A model generated the notes under the pieces. That model made no database searches. It worked only from the letters and a program-made list of their open reading frames with translations, and was not told the origin of the DNA. DNA of 64,000 nucleotides from Bacillus sp. ISL-51 (lineage in GTDB: Bacteria > Bacillota > Bacilli > Bacillales > Bacillaceae): the NCBI RefSeq assembly GCF_018613535.1, contig NZ_JAGGQB010000008.1:62001-126000 (forward strand), given 5' to 3'. The position numbers and the translations under genes were made by a program. Of the stretch, positions 27,514 through 37,575 are shown piece after piece (the stretch's first letter is position 1; each line of letters begins with the position of its first letter).

Positions 27514-29109
27514 TTAACTGATGAGCCGCTGCATCCTCAGCGCGAGCCGCAGGCGCATTGTTGTCTCCGGATCTTTTAAACTTTTTCTGAGCAATTCTTC
27601 GCATTTTTCTAAACGGTAGATCACTGTATTTCTGTGTACATACAGACGCTTGGCGGTCTCTGATATTTGGCAGTGGGTCTCCAAATAGACTGACAGCGTA
27701 TGAAGCAGGCTTTGGTCTTCCCGCTGCCGGTCGACCAGGCTCTGGAGGGTGGCGTGATAAAACTTTTTCAAATCCTCCGCCGGGAGCAGGCGAAGAAGCT
27801 CAGGCACGTCTTTGGCGTGATAGATTTGAATAAACTCTGCGCTTCTGGACAGGTGGCCTGACGAGAGCGCGTCAGAAGCTTCAGTAAAGGCATCGGGCAC
27901 ATCGATCAGCCTCTGGCAGATGTTGCTGACGCCAAAGGAAATCGTCCGTTTAAACTGCGCTCTGGCCTGTGCTTGAAACTGCTCTAAAAAACTAATGACC
28001 GATGCGTGCATTTCATTCCAGCTGTCTGTCGCTTCAATTAAAAGAATACCGACGTTTCCTTTAATGAAGAGGTGAGGCGGAAATGGAAAAGCTGACAGTT
28101 CACCTTCGAGCAAATCAAACACATTGTCAGAAGCAAGCTGATTTTCGGTAAAGCTGATCGTTTTATCGTTTCGGTCAAGCTTGCCTGCAATGCACATGTA
28201 TTTTTGATCCCAGCGGAGCCGGAATTCTTTGGCGCGGCTTTTGATTTCATCATGGCCTGTGAACGAGCGCTCAATGAAATTACTGAAAAATTCATTGCGG
28301 GCCCGTCTGCTGAATTGCTTCAAGGCATTTTCTTTCAGCAGTTCAAAGGAAATCACATTGGCCGCCTGTTCAATCGTTAAAATCATGCCCTTATCGGCTG
28401 CCTGCACCAGCTCCGGCACGACCAAGAAGCCGGAGTTTTTTTCATAATGGAGAATCGGCAGGACAGAATATGCCTTCCGGTCGGACAGCATGGAAAAGCA
28501 GGTGAAGAAAGGGCCGGAAAGGGAATAAAGGGTATTTTTCAGTGAAGCTGTGTCAATGGATGTGTGGTGGGACGATGACATGAGTTTTGTATGCTGGTCC
28601 AAGAGCAGCACAGGAAGCCGGAGAATGGCTGAGAGCTTTTTCAGCAATGATTGCAGGCCTTTGCCGCTCATAATATGGTTTGTAAATTTTTTATGGGCGT
28701 AAATCGCCTGCTGCAGTTCGTTTGAGCGCATATCAAGAATATGGCTCAGCGTGGCGTTGACGATATCTCCGAGTCTGACGTCCTCCGGAAGCTCAATAAT
28801 CGGAAACTCATATTGATCTGCAAGCTCCGCAATATCTTTCGGAATCACATCGAGATAACGCTTCGTTTTAATCCCGAGCCCCGCGCAGCCCCGTTTTGTC
28901 ATATGGCTAATTAAATCTCTCAAAAGCTCCGGGCGGTCCTTCAAGTGATATGCCGTGGTGACGAGCAATTCGTTTTTATGTAAAAAATCAGCGATGTCAG
29001 GAGCGTCCATCATATTGACGTGCTGCACCTCCCTCCAGCCGCCGGACTTGCCTGCAATTAATGATGCGCGGTCATAAGCGGGAATCTTCATCACATCATA
29101 AATATTCAT
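27514..29109 (-). CDS. pucR: Purine catabolism regulator PucR
   Basis: PucR activates the purine-degradation genes in response to allantoin-type inducers. The 531-residue protein has the PucR N-terminal sensory domain (MMDAPDIADFLHKNELLVTT), a GGDEF-like CdaR middle domain, and the C-terminal HTH_30 (LSVYLETHCQISETAKRLYV followed by HRNTVIYRLEK). The start ATG follows AAAGGAGAATG. It is divergent from pucH; the 180 bases between probably hold PucR sites. Confidence 0.95.
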   Translation of the reverse strand: MNIYDVMKIPAYDRASLIAGKSGGWREVQHVNMMDAPDIADFLHKNELLVTTAYHLKDRPELLRDLISHMTKRGCAGLGIKTKRYLDVIPKDIAELADQYEFPIIELPEDVRLGDIVNATLSHILDMRSNELQQAIYAHKKFTNHIMSGKGLQSLLKKLSAILRLPVLLLDQHTKLMSSSHHTSIDTASLKNTLYSLSGPFFTCFSMLSDRKAYSVLPILHYEKNSGFLVVPELVQAADKGMILTIEQAANVISFELLKENALKQFSRRARNEFFSNFIERSFTGHDEIKSRAKEFRLRWDQKYMCIAGKLDRNDKTISFTENQLASDNVFDLLEGELSAFPFPPHLFIKGNVGILLIEATDSWNEMHASVISFLEQFQAQARAQFKRTISFGVSNICQRLIDVPDAFTEASDALSSGHLSRSAEFIQIYHAKDVPELLRLLPAEDLKKFYHATLQSLVDRQREDQSLLHTLSVYLETHCQISETAKRLYVHRNTVIYRLEKCEELLRKSLKDPETTMRLRLALRMQRLIS

Positions 29110-29290
29110 TAATCATTCTCCTTTCCGGTTCTAAAGACAACCATTGGTTAATATGAATAAAAATCATGAAAATTTATAGCGGTTTTGCTGATGTCATACG
29201 AACATAGTAGCAGTAAACTGAAAATAATAGACGCATTTCGGTACAAAAACTGACACGAAAAATCGTCATCCTTACAGGGAGGAATATGAA

Positions 29291-30655
29291 ATGGCCTATG
29301 ATGTAATTGTAAAGGGTGCGAAGGCTGTAAAAAAAGACGGGGTCCAGCAAGCCGACATCGCCGTAAAGGACGGAGAGATTGCCATGATCGGCCCCCTCAT
29401 TAATGAAAAAGCGGACAAAGTGGTGCAGGCACACGGCATGTATGTGTTTCCGGGATCGGTTGACTGCCATGTGCATTTCAACGAACCCGGACGTGACGAT
29501 TGGGAAGGCATCGAGACCGGATCGAATATGATGGCCGCGGGCGGCTGTACCACATATTTTGATATGCCGCTGAATTGCATTCCGTCTACGGTGACCGCTG
29601 AAAACCTGCTGCAAAAGGCGGAAATCGCAAGCCGGAAATCAGCGGTCGATTTTGCGCTCTGGGGCGGATTGGTTCCGGGGCACACGAAAGATATCCGGCG
29701 GATGGCAGAGGCCGGGGCCATCGGCTTTAAAGCATTTTTATCAAAATCAGGCACCGAGGAATTCCATTCAGCCGATGATCGGACTCTTTTAAAGGGAATG
29801 AAAGAAATCGCGGCGTGCGGGAAAATTTTGGCCCTCCATGCGGAAAGTGATGCCCTGACCCGTTTCTTGGAGGCAGAGTATGCTTTGCAAGGAAAAATTG
29901 ATGCGGACGCCTATGCTTCCTCCCGGCCCGAAGAAGCCGAATGCGAGGCCGTGCAGCGCGCCATAGAATATGCAAAAGCAACCGGATGCCCGCTCCATTT
30001 TGTACATATCAGCACGAGAAGAGCCGTGCTTTTGATTCAGCAGGCGAAAGAAGACGGCGCGGATATCACCGTTGAAACGTGCCCGCACTATTTATTGTTC
30101 AGCCATGAAGACTTCCGCCGAAAAGGAGCGGCCGCTAAATGCGCTCCGCCGCTCCGTTCAGAAGCTGATAAAGAAGAATTGATCGATATGCTGGCCGCGG
30201 GGCTGATTGATATGGTGTCTTCTGATCATTCGCCCTGCCATCCGTCCCTCAAACGCGAGGATAACATGTTTCTGTCGTGGGGAGGAATCAGCGGAGGCCA
30301 ATTTACGATGCTCAGCATGATTCAATTGGCGCTTGAACGGGGGATTCCTTTTGAAACGGTTGCCGAATGGACGGCGGCCGGTCCTGCAAAGCGCTTCGGG
30401 TTGACGAAAAAGGGCCGGCTTGAAGCAGGATGCGATGCTGATTTTACCATCATGCAGCCGGAGCCCTGCACCGTAACAAAAGAGACGATGTTTGCCAAAC
30501 ATAAACAAAGCGTGTACGAAGGCCATACCTTTCCTTACCGCATCGCTGCGACGTACAGCAGGGGGCGATGTGTGTATCAGGATGGCCAAATTAAAGACAG
30601 CGGCGCTTCCGGAACATTTCTGATTCCATCTGAAAAAATTAAGCCGATCCTCTGA
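29291..30655 (+). CDS. pucH: Allantoinase PucH
   Basis: PucH hydrolyses allantoin to allantoate, the substrate of PucF. It is a cyclic amidohydrolase of 454 residues. The metal site is seen in [19 protein letters not shown], the carboxylated Lys region in [12 protein letters not shown], His ligands in LALHAESD and [10 protein letters not shown], and the Asp in [19 protein letters not shown] precedes the ATG. A terminator follows. Confidence 0.95.
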   Translation: MAYDVIVKGAKAVKKDGVQQADIAVKDGEIAMIGPLINEKADKVVQAHGMYVFPGSVDCHVHFNEPGRDDWEGIETGSNMMAAGGCTTYFDMPLNCIPSTVTAENLLQKAEIASRKSAVDFALWGGLVPGHTKDIRRMAEAGAIGFKAFLSKSGTEEFHSADDRTLLKGMKEIAACGKILALHAESDALTRFLEAEYALQGKIDADAYASSRPEEAECEAVQRAIEYAKATGCPLHFVHISTRRAVLLIQQAKEDGADITVETCPHYLLFSHEDFRRKGAAAKCAPPLRSEADKEELIDMLAAGLIDMVSSDHSPCHPSLKREDNMFLSWGGISGGQFTMLSMIQLALERGIPFETVAEWTAAGPAKRFGLTKKGRLEAGCDADFTIMQPEPCTVTKETMFAKHKQSVYEGHTFPYRIAATYSRGRCVYQDGQIKDSGASGTFLIPSEKIKPIL

Positions 30656-30673
30656 CGGGGAGCGGCTTTTTTT
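30641..30673 (+). terminator. Terminator behind pucH
   Basis: AAGCCG pairs with CGGCTT, with extra CC/GG pairing inside, followed by seven T. The stem overlaps the pucH stop. Confidence 0.8.
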
Positions 30674-30727
30674 ATCGTTTTGAAAGCGGATATCGTGGTA
30701 TCTTTTTATAAAAAGGAGCAAAACACA

Positions 30728-31081
30728 TTGTATGATCAAATCATGAACATATTAACGGCATCCTGGTCGCGAAAGACAAGCTCAAAATGGACGGAAGAAT
30801 GCCCGGCCAAAGGCCAGTGCGGCGTGACGGCTTTAGTCATCCAAGATGTTTACGGCGGGGCCATTCTCAAAACCAAAACAGGAGACAGCTGGCATTTTTA
30901 CAACCGGATAAACGGGGAGGTTTATGATTTTACGGACAGCCAGTTTCAAGAGCCGATCGTGTACCGGCATACCCCTTCTTCCAGAAGTGAAGCATTTTCG
31001 GACACCAATGAGAAACAATACCGGCATCTCAAAAAAGCATTCAGAAAAAACATGGAAAAGGAAAGAGAAAAACACCTGTGA
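30728..31081 (+). CDS. yunG: YunG family protein
   Basis: The 117-residue cytosolic protein matches YunG of B. subtilis in position and in the motif SSKWTEECPAKGQCGVTALV followed by HFYNRINGEVYDFT. The conserved Cys in GQC and the downstream His recall a papain-like (NlpC/transglutaminase-type) active site, but no activity is established. The TTG at 30728 follows AAAAGGAGC; the longer frame has no ribosome site. It lies before yunF. Confidence 0.85.
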   Translation: MYDQIMNILTASWSRKTSSKWTEECPAKGQCGVTALVIQDVYGGAILKTKTGDSWHFYNRINGEVYDFTDSQFQEPIVYRHTPSSRSEAFSDTNEKQYRHLKKAFRKNMEKEREKHL

Positions 31082-31107
31082 TAAACTAGGATGAGAGGTG
31101 AATGAAT

Positions 31108-31959
31108 GTGATTTATATCGGATTGACGGGATGGGGGGATCATGACAGCATCTATCCGCCTAAAACAGCAAGCCAGCAAAAACTGCAGGCTTATTCATCC
31201 CACTTTCCTATCGTCGAACTGGACGCGAGTTTTTATGCCATTCAGCCAGCGCGCAATAATGAAAAATGGGTCAAGGAAACGCCTGAATCTTTTCAGTTTG
31301 TGATTAAGGCATATCAAGGAATGACGGGCCATCAGCGCGGCGATATTCCGTATGAAACGAAGGAAGACATGTTTGCGGCGTTTAAGCTGTCATTGACGCC
31401 GTATTTACAGCATAACAAGCTTGCCATGGTGCTGTTCCAGTTCCCTCCGTGGTTTGACTGTAAGAAAGAAAACGTCGCTTATTTGCGGTGGTGCAAACAT
31501 CAGATGGGTGATATCCCATGCGCGCTTGAATTCCGCAATCGGTCATGGTTTTCGCCCCAATTTTATGAACAGACGCTTTCCTTTATGAAAGCGGAAGGCT
31601 GGATACACAGCATATGCGACGAGCCGCAAATCGGCGAGGGCAGCATTCCGACCGTGCTGAAAGCAACTGATGAAGAGAAAACGCTAGTCCGGTTTCACGG
31701 CCGGAATAAGCAGGGCTGGATCAAACCTGACGGCGGCCAAAACTGGCGTGAGGTCAGATATTTATACCGCTACAACAAACAGGAGCTTGAAGATTGGACA
31801 AACAATCTTCAAAAGCTGGAAAAACAGTCGCGCAATTTATATGTGCTGTTTAATAATAATTCGGGCGGTGACGCTGCAGATAACGGCATGCAGATGCTTG
31901 AAATGTTAAATATTCAATATACCGGGCTTTCGCCGAAGCAGCTCGATTTATTCAGCTAG
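31108..31959 (+). CDS. yunF: DUF72 TIM-barrel protein YunF
   Basis: The protein of about 283 residues belongs to the DUF72 (YecE-like) family of TIM-barrel proteins: IYIGLTGWGDHD at the start, ELDASFYAIQP, and the late FNNNSGGDAADNG motif. The family's biochemical function is unknown. The GTG at 31108 fits the spacing to GAGAGGTG and the family start; the ATG at 31102 is an alternative. yunF and yunE are adjacent. Confidence 0.9.
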   Translation: MIYIGLTGWGDHDSIYPPKTASQQKLQAYSSHFPIVELDASFYAIQPARNNEKWVKETPESFQFVIKAYQGMTGHQRGDIPYETKEDMFAAFKLSLTPYLQHNKLAMVLFQFPPWFDCKKENVAYLRWCKHQMGDIPCALEFRNRSWFSPQFYEQTLSFMKAEGWIHSICDEPQIGEGSIPTVLKATDEEKTLVRFHGRNKQGWIKPDGGQNWREVRYLYRYNKQELEDWTNNLQKLEKQSRNLYVLFNNNSGGDAADNGMQMLEMLNIQYTGLSPKQLDLFS

Positions 31960-31978
31960 AAAAGAGGTTTCACGATAC

Positions 31979-32800
31979 ATGTCTTATCTTATTTTAATTT
32001 TACTGGGTTTTATCGCAGGAACGGTCGGAAGTCTGATCGGGCTTGGCGGAGGAATCATCATCGTGCCTGCGATGCTCTATTTAAGCACGATGACTTCGTT
32101 TTTTCATGATGTGACGCCGCAGATTGCAATCGGGACATCGCTTTTGGTGATTATTTTCACAGGGCTTTCATCAACGCTTGCCTATATGAAATATAAAACC
32201 GTTGATTACAAAAGCGGGCTGATTTTTTTCATCGGCTCAGGCCCGGGGAGTATCATCGGGGCGTATTTGTCTAAACTTTTTAATGCTCATACGTTTTCTG
32301 TCTGGTTCGGACTTTTTATGATTATCATTTCAATCACATTAATGCTGAAGGTGAAAGCAAAACCGGTCAATAAAGAGCATAAAGGCATGGTCCGCACGTA
32401 TCAGGACGAATCAGGAGAGGTTTATACATATTCGTACCGTGTTTTTACCGGTATAGCGATTGCTTTTTTTGTCGGCTTATTGGGAGGTCTTTTCGGCATT
32501 GGCGGCGGCTCTCTAATGGTTCCGGCCATGATGCTGCTGTTTTTATTCCCGCCGAAGGTCGCAGTGGCGACGTCGATGCTGATTATTTTCTTATCCTCTG
32601 TGACAGGCTCCGTGTCACATATTGCAGAAGGTCATGTCAATTGGCTGTATGCGTTATGCCTCGTGCCGGGCGCTTGGTTCGGCGGAAAAATGGGCGCGTG
32701 GGTCAATAAGCGGGTCCAAACGAAAACGATCGTGCTCCTCATGCGGATCGTATTAATTTTGATCGGCTGTGAATTAATGTATCAAGGAATATTCAGCTAA
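31979..32800 (+). CDS. yunE: TauE/SafE-family membrane transporter YunE
   Basis: The 273-residue protein has seven to eight membrane helices and the internal duplication of TauE/SafE anion exporters: GLIGLGGGIIIVPAMLYLS in the first half and GLFGIGGGSLMVPAMMLLF in the second. Relatives export sulfite, sulfoacetate or similar organic anions; the substrate here is unknown. Confidence 0.93.
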   Translation: MSYLILILLGFIAGTVGSLIGLGGGIIIVPAMLYLSTMTSFFHDVTPQIAIGTSLLVIIFTGLSSTLAYMKYKTVDYKSGLIFFIGSGPGSIIGAYLSKLFNAHTFSVWFGLFMIIISITLMLKVKAKPVNKEHKGMVRTYQDESGEVYTYSYRVFTGIAIAFFVGLLGGLFGIGGGSLMVPAMMLLFLFPPKVAVATSMLIIFLSSVTGSVSHIAEGHVNWLYALCLVPGAWFGGKMGAWVNKRVQTKTIVLLMRIVLILIGCELMYQGIFS

Positions 32801-32820
32801 AAGAATGAGGGAGAGATTGT

Positions 32821-34209
32821 ATGTTGGAGAAGCTCCGTTTATATCATACGAATGATTTGCACAGCCATTTTGAAAATTGGCCGAAAATCGTACATTACAT
32901 CGAACAAAAGAAAAAAATGCATGCAAGGGATGGGGAGGAAACACTCGTATTTGATATCGGGGATCACATGGACCGCTTCCAATTCATAACGGAAGCGACT
33001 TACGGAAAGGCGAATGTCGATCTGTTAAACCGCCTTGAGATTGATGCTGCCGCCATCGGCAATAATGAAGGAATTACGCTGCCGCACGACGAGCTGGCCA
33101 GCTTATATGATCACGCCGCGTTTCCCGTGATTGTTTCCAATCTGTTTGATGCGGACGGAAACCGGCCCCGGTGGGCTGTGCCTCATCTCGTCAAAACGCT
33201 GAAAAACGGAATGACCATCGCCGTTCTCGGCGTCACTGTGCCGTATTATCCCGTGTATGAAAAACTCGGCTGGACGGTGACTGATGCTTCAGAAAGCATT
33301 CAAGAATCACTTGACGCGGTCAGCGGAAAAGCGGATATCATCATTCTTCTGTCGCATTTAGGCTTGATAGATGACAGGGAAGCCGCCGAGGAATTTCCCG
33401 GTATTGATGTCATTCTCGAATCACATACACACCATCTGTTAGAGGATGGGCAAACGGTCAACGGCGTCCTGCTGGCATGTGCGGAAAAGTACGGGAACTA
33501 TGTCGGCTGCGTCGAGCTGACAATAGACGGTGAAAAACGGCGCATCGTCCATAAACAAGCGTCGGTCGAAAAGATGTCGGAATGGTCCGGGGAATCTGAG
33601 GATACGAAGGCCTTTTTGAAAGAAAAGGAGCAGGAAGCTGAAAACATCCTTTCCGTGCAGATTGCGGATCTGAAAGAAGAGGCGGGCGTGAACTGGTTTG
33701 AGGAATCACCGCTCCCGCTGCTTTTGGCTGATGCGCTGAAAAGCTGGTGCGGCTGTGAAGTCAGCATGGTGAACTCAGGCGTCATTTTGGGACCGTTAAA
33801 GGCGGGACCTGTAACAAAGCTTGACTTGCACCGCATCTGCCCCCATCCGATTAATCCGGTCGCCGTGCGCCTTTCTGGCAAGGAACTAAAAGAAACGATC
33901 GGACAGGCTTCAGCAGAAAAAATCGAGCAGCTGCGGATTAAAGGACTCGGCTTTCGCGGGGAAGTCATGGGAAAGATGGTGTACGCCGGAGCAGAGGTGC
34001 AGACAGATGTGCTTGATGACGGTGTGACTCATCTTATCAATGTGAAAGTGAACGGAGAAGAAATCGTTGAAGACCGGATGTACTCAGTCGCGGTTCTTGA
34101 TATGTTTACACTGGGAAAACTGTTTCCTTATATACGCGATGCAAAAGAAAAACAATATTTTATGCCGGAATTTTTAAGAGATCTCCTCGCCTGGAAGCTT
34201 GCTCAATAG
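32821..34209 (+). CDS. yunD: 5'-nucleotidase/UDP-sugar hydrolase-family protein YunD
   Basis: The 462-residue protein is a calcineurin-like metallophosphoesterase with the 5'-nucleotidase C-terminal domain. Metal ligands are HTNDLHSHFENW, DIGDHMDR, GNNEG, SHLGLIDD and ESHTHH. The C-terminal domain shows VNSGVILGPL and the late GLGFRGEVMG. It has no signal peptide, unlike the periplasmic nucleotidases, so it acts in the cytosol. It follows yunE after 20 bases. Confidence 0.93.
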   Translation: MLEKLRLYHTNDLHSHFENWPKIVHYIEQKKKMHARDGEETLVFDIGDHMDRFQFITEATYGKANVDLLNRLEIDAAAIGNNEGITLPHDELASLYDHAAFPVIVSNLFDADGNRPRWAVPHLVKTLKNGMTIAVLGVTVPYYPVYEKLGWTVTDASESIQESLDAVSGKADIIILLSHLGLIDDREAAEEFPGIDVILESHTHHLLEDGQTVNGVLLACAEKYGNYVGCVELTIDGEKRRIVHKQASVEKMSEWSGESEDTKAFLKEKEQEAENILSVQIADLKEEAGVNWFEESPLPLLLADALKSWCGCEVSMVNSGVILGPLKAGPVTKLDLHRICPHPINPVAVRLSGKELKETIGQASAEKIEQLRIKGLGFRGEVMGKMVYAGAEVQTDVLDDGVTHLINVKVNGEEIVEDRMYSVAVLDMFTLGKLFPYIRDAKEKQYFMPEFLRDLLAWKLAQ

Positions 34210-34270
34210 TCGGAAAACCTGCAACAAGCCGTCCTTCTCATCATAAAGTAAGGAGAAGGGAGTGGCTGAT

Positions 34271-34576
34271 TTGGTCAATATGACACCGATTTTCATAGAT
34301 GGAACGCCGTTTACCGCCGTCACAATCCAGCTTCCCAAAACAAACTTTATGGCCGTCACGTGTGAACATGGCTACATTATGTGCGGAGCGCTTGATATTG
34401 CCCTTTTAAACGACAAATTAAAGGAACGCGGCATTATTGCCGGCCGCGCCGTCGGTGTCCGCACCATTGAACAGCTTTTGGACGCCCCTTTAGAGTCCGT
34501 CACCTTTGCGGCAAAAGATCTCGGCATTCATGCGGGCATGAAGGGGAGAGAAGCGCTGCTGAAAATGGCAAAATAA
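34271..34576 (+). CDS. yunC: DUF1805 protein YunC
   Basis: The 101-residue protein matches YunC (DUF1805), a small conserved fold of unknown function, with the central TCEHGYIMCGALDIALLN. I chose the TTG at 34271 because the family starts MVNMTP; GTG at 34262 is the alternative and has AGGAGAAGG 2-8 bases upstream. It is transcribed with yunD. Confidence 0.9.
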   Translation: MVNMTPIFIDGTPFTAVTIQLPKTNFMAVTCEHGYIMCGALDIALLNDKLKERGIIAGRAVGVRTIEQLLDAPLESVTFAAKDLGIHAGMKGREALLKMAK

Positions 34577-34611
34577 ATTAGCCCTGCTATTACTATGTCC
34601 CTCCTTACAAG

Positions 34612-34619
34612 CATACATT
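34612..34619 (+). promoter_or_regulatory. Sigma-E type -10 element of yunB
   Basis: CATACATT matches the mother-cell sigma-E -10 consensus (CATACA-T), lies 25 bases before the yunB start, and is preceded by an ATTACT -35-like sequence at suitable distance. It fits the known sporulation role of yunB. Confidence 0.6.
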
Positions 34620-34643
34620 GTGATATGTAAGGGGGGATTTTTC

Positions 34644-35417
34644 TTGCCTAGATACCGGGGCCCTCTTCGCAAGAGAGGACCTTTGCCTTTTCGATATGTG
34701 ATGCTTTTGTCGTTTGTCTTTTTCATCATATCGACTGCAATCAGCCTTTGGATGATCAACGCCTCGATAAAACCGGTGCTTATGCACATCGGAGAAATGG
34801 AAACAAAGCGTGTGGCGACAGAGGTCATTCAGGAATCGATAGAAGAATATATGTCTCATAGCGATAATGTGAAAGATATGGTGGATATGAAAACGGACGA
34901 AAACGGAAAAGTCACCACAATGGACTTTAATACACAAGTGGTCAACAGTATGAAGACAAAGGTGACAAAGCAGCTCCAAGCCCATTTGAAGGAAGCGGAA
35001 TCGCACAATAAGCAGCATGAAACAAAAAAAGGCAGCAAAACCGCTGATAATATTATGATCAATATCCCTTTAGGGCAAGCCACGGGAAACAGCATTCTCG
35101 GAAATCTGGGGCCGAAAATTCCCGTCCGTTTTAATCTGATCGGTGACGCATTAACGGATGTGAAAACAAAAATTAAGCCGTACGGCATTAACAATGCCCT
35201 TATTGATATCAGTATTTTTGTGGAAATTAAAGTGAAAGTCATCATACCGTTTGCCAGCGAAACCTCAGTTGTCACAAATAACATTCCCGTCTCCATCAAA
35301 GCGATCCAAGGAGAGGTGCCGCAATTTTATAACGGAAGCGGCGGATCTGGCGTGACGCCTTCCGTGCAGCTGCCGAGTGAAAAACAGGAGAAATCCGGAA
35401 CCGATAAAGGCAAATAA
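34644..35417 (+). CDS. yunB: Sporulation protein YunB
   Basis: YunB is needed for efficient sporulation in B. subtilis. The 257-residue protein has a basic N-terminus (MPRYRGPLRKRGPLPFRY), one membrane segment (about residues 20-42) and an extracytoplasmic domain with the conserved NIMINIPLGQATGNSILGNL. The last 30 residues are Ser/Gly/Lys-rich. The TTG at 34644 follows AAGGGGGG; the upstream frame lacks a ribosome site. A sigma-E-like promoter precedes it. Confidence 0.92.
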   Translation: MPRYRGPLRKRGPLPFRYVMLLSFVFFIISTAISLWMINASIKPVLMHIGEMETKRVATEVIQESIEEYMSHSDNVKDMVDMKTDENGKVTTMDFNTQVVNSMKTKVTKQLQAHLKEAESHNKQHETKKGSKTADNIMINIPLGQATGNSILGNLGPKIPVRFNLIGDALTDVKTKIKPYGINNALIDISIFVEIKVKVIIPFASETSVVTNNIPVSIKAIQGEVPQFYNGSGGSGVTPSVQLPSEKQEKSGTDKGK

Positions 35418-35419
35418 AA

Positions 35420-35462
35420 ACACACAGCCGCTTTTTTCTTCCCGGCGGCTGTGTGTTCATTT
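35420..35462. terminator. Bidirectional terminator between yunB and lytH
   Basis: ACACACAGCCGC pairs with GCGGCTGTGTGT, followed by TCATTTTTT. It is strong and serves both convergent genes. Confidence 0.9.
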
Positions 35463-36434
35463 TTTCTTGCGTATTTCGTTTCGCTCCCATGCCCTTAAAT
35501 GCGGATACGGATCAAAGGACCACTCCGTCCGGCCGTTATCCTTATACATGCCGTAATGAAGATGCGGCGGAAATTTCCCCGCGGTGCCCGGCGGGCCGTA
35601 GCCGGAGCTTCCGACAGAACCGATCACCTCTCCCGGCTTGACGATCTGGCCTTTCTGAACCCCTTTTGCAAAGCCGTTCAGATGGGCAAAGTAGTGATAC
35701 GTATTATGAATGTCCCTGATGCCGATTCTCCAGCCTCCGAAGCGATTCCAGCCTTTCATTTCAACGATTCCGTAGCAGGTGGATCTGACGGGAAGCCCGT
35801 AATGGGCGAAAAGGTCCGTCCCTTCGTGAATCCGCCTCCCGCCAAAGCCCCGCGCGGCTCCCCATGTGCTCCGGTAGCTGTAATCCGTTTTGACGGGCAG
35901 CGGAAAGGCGTGCTCTCCGAGATCGATGCGCCCGAATGTTTTGAACAATTTCATAAATTCGCTGATAATGCCGACCGTCTGATCCCGGCGGTAATAATTC
36001 CAGAGGCCGATGCGGATATGGTCAAGATCCGTCCCGAACGTCATTAAATAGTGCGCGAATGTATAAAGGATATCCTCGTCATTGCTTACCTCGGCTTTTC
36101 CGTCACCGTCGCCGTCCAAGCCGATTCCGTCAAATACTTTAATGCTGAGCGGCGCGTCATCCTTTGGATTTGGATTTTCCGGCCCGCTCCATATGTGATC
36201 TGGAATATAAATGCTGATGATTCCGGCTTTTTCAGGCAAGTCTTTTCGATTATCCCGAACGTTTTCTTCATATTGATCAACAGCTGCAAGCACGTACCAA
36301 GGAATCTGAGTGACCGCTTCGGCTTTGCGGTACAATTCCATCCGCTTGGCATAAACGGAGTCAGATTGCTCTTTGCCGGCAGCAGCCGGGCAGAAAAAGG
36401 ACAAAAGGAGAAGAACAGATAACAGAACTTTCAC
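35457..36434 (-). CDS. lytH: Sporulation L-Ala-D-Glu peptidase LytH
   Basis: LytH trims peptide side chains of spore cortex peptidoglycan to single L-Ala. The 325-residue protein has an N-terminal signal or anchor (LLSVLLLLSFFCPAAAG) and a C-terminal M23 peptidase domain with metal ligands in GRRIHEGTDLFA and FPPHLHYGMY. I chose the GTG at 36434, which follows AAAGGAGATC; the upstream frame reads through the ribosome site. It is divergent from lipA. Confidence 0.93.
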   Translation of the reverse strand: MKVLLSVLLLLSFFCPAAAGKEQSDSVYAKRMELYRKAEAVTQIPWYVLAAVDQYEENVRDNRKDLPEKAGIISIYIPDHIWSGPENPNPKDDAPLSIKVFDGIGLDGDGDGKAEVSNDEDILYTFAHYLMTFGTDLDHIRIGLWNYYRRDQTVGIISEFMKLFKTFGRIDLGEHAFPLPVKTDYSYRSTWGAARGFGGRRIHEGTDLFAHYGLPVRSTCYGIVEMKGWNRFGGWRIGIRDIHNTYHYFAHLNGFAKGVQKGQIVKPGEVIGSVGSSGYGPPGTAGKFPPHLHYGMYKDNGRTEWSFDPYPHLRAWERNEIRKKK

Positions 36435-36635
36435 AACATGATCTCCTTTCATATTGAATACAAATAGTTTGCGGCAACAATTCGATAAAATGTGAGTAAT
36501 TCTCTTCCCTTGTCGAGAAATTTTTCCTATGTTAAAGTGACTATTGAATAGAAAACCGCAAGTTTTGCATCCATCGTGAAACAGAAATTTTTCGCACAAG
36601 AAAACGAATACAGGGATAATGGAGATGATGGGGAA

Positions 36636-37532
36636 ATGGCGAAGAAAGACGAGCATCTGAGAAAGCCTGAATGGCTCAAAATAAAGCTGAACACGAATGA
36701 AAACTATACGGGCCTGAAAAAATTAATGCGTGAAAATAACCTGCATACCGTATGTGAAGAAGCAAAATGCCCGAACATTCATGAATGCTGGGCTGTCAGA
36801 CGTACGGCGACATTTATGATTCTCGGGTCTGTTTGTACGAGAGCCTGCCGCTTCTGCGCGGTGAAAACAGGCCTTCCGACAGAGCTTGATTTGCAGGAGC
36901 CGGAACGCGTGGCTGATTCAGTCGCCCTGATGAACTTAAAACACGCCGTCATCACAGCTGTAGCGCGTGATGATCAGAAAGACGGCGGAGCAGGCATCTT
37001 CGCGGAAACGGTTCGCGCCATCCGCAGAAAAAGCCCGTTCACTACGATCGAAGTCCTTCCATCTGATATGGGCGGAAACTACGACAACCTGAAAACATTA
37101 ATGGACACCCGTCCCGATATTTTAAACCACAACATTGAAACAGTTCGCCGCCTGACGCCGAGAGTCCGTGCCCGCGCAACGTATGACCGTTCATTAGAAT
37201 TTTTACGCCGGGCGAAAGAAATGCAGCCTGACATCCCGACAAAATCAAGCATCATGATCGGTCTCGGGGAAACGAAGGAAGAGATTATTGAAGTGATGGA
37301 CGACCTGTTGGCGAACAACGTAGATATCATGGCGATCGGCCAATATCTGCAGCCGACGAAAAAACATTTAAAAGTCCAAAAATATTACCATCCGGACGAA
37401 TTTGCAGAATTAAAAGAAATCGCTATGCAGAAAGGCTTCAGCCACTGTGAAGCCGGCCCGCTAGTCCGCTCGTCTTACCATGCGGATGAACAAGTAAACG
37501 AAGCGTCTAAAAAACGCCAGGCCCAGGCATAA
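36636..37532 (+). CDS. lipA: Lipoyl synthase LipA
   Basis: LipA inserts two sulfur atoms into octanoyl groups on lipoyl domains. The 298-residue radical SAM enzyme has the auxiliary cluster ligands Cys40, Cys45 and Cys51 ([12 protein letters not shown]) and the SAM cluster CTRACRFC (Cys67, Cys71, Cys74), and ends with the conserved [10 protein letters not shown]. The ATG at 36636 begins [13 protein letters not shown] as in Bacillus; the upstream 20 codons are not conserved. It needs Fe-S clusters made by the suf operon in the same window. Confidence 0.97.
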   Translation: MAKKDEHLRKPEWLKIKLNTNENYTGLKKLMRENNLHTVCEEAKCPNIHECWAVRRTATFMILGSVCTRACRFCAVKTGLPTELDLQEPERVADSVALMNLKHAVITAVARDDQKDGGAGIFAETVRAIRRKSPFTTIEVLPSDMGGNYDNLKTLMDTRPDILNHNIETVRRLTPRVRARATYDRSLEFLRRAKEMQPDIPTKSSIMIGLGETKEEIIEVMDDLLANNVDIMAIGQYLQPTKKHLKVQKYYHPDEFAELKEIAMQKGFSHCEAGPLVRSSYHADEQVNEASKKRQAQA

Positions 37533-37542
37533 TATAAGCCCC

Positions 37543-37575
37543 AAAAACCCAAAACGCCGCAGGTTTTGGGTTTTT
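37543..37575 (+). terminator. Terminator behind lipA
   Basis: AAAAACCCAAAAC pairs with GTTTTGGGTTTTT around GCCGCAG. Confidence 0.9.
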
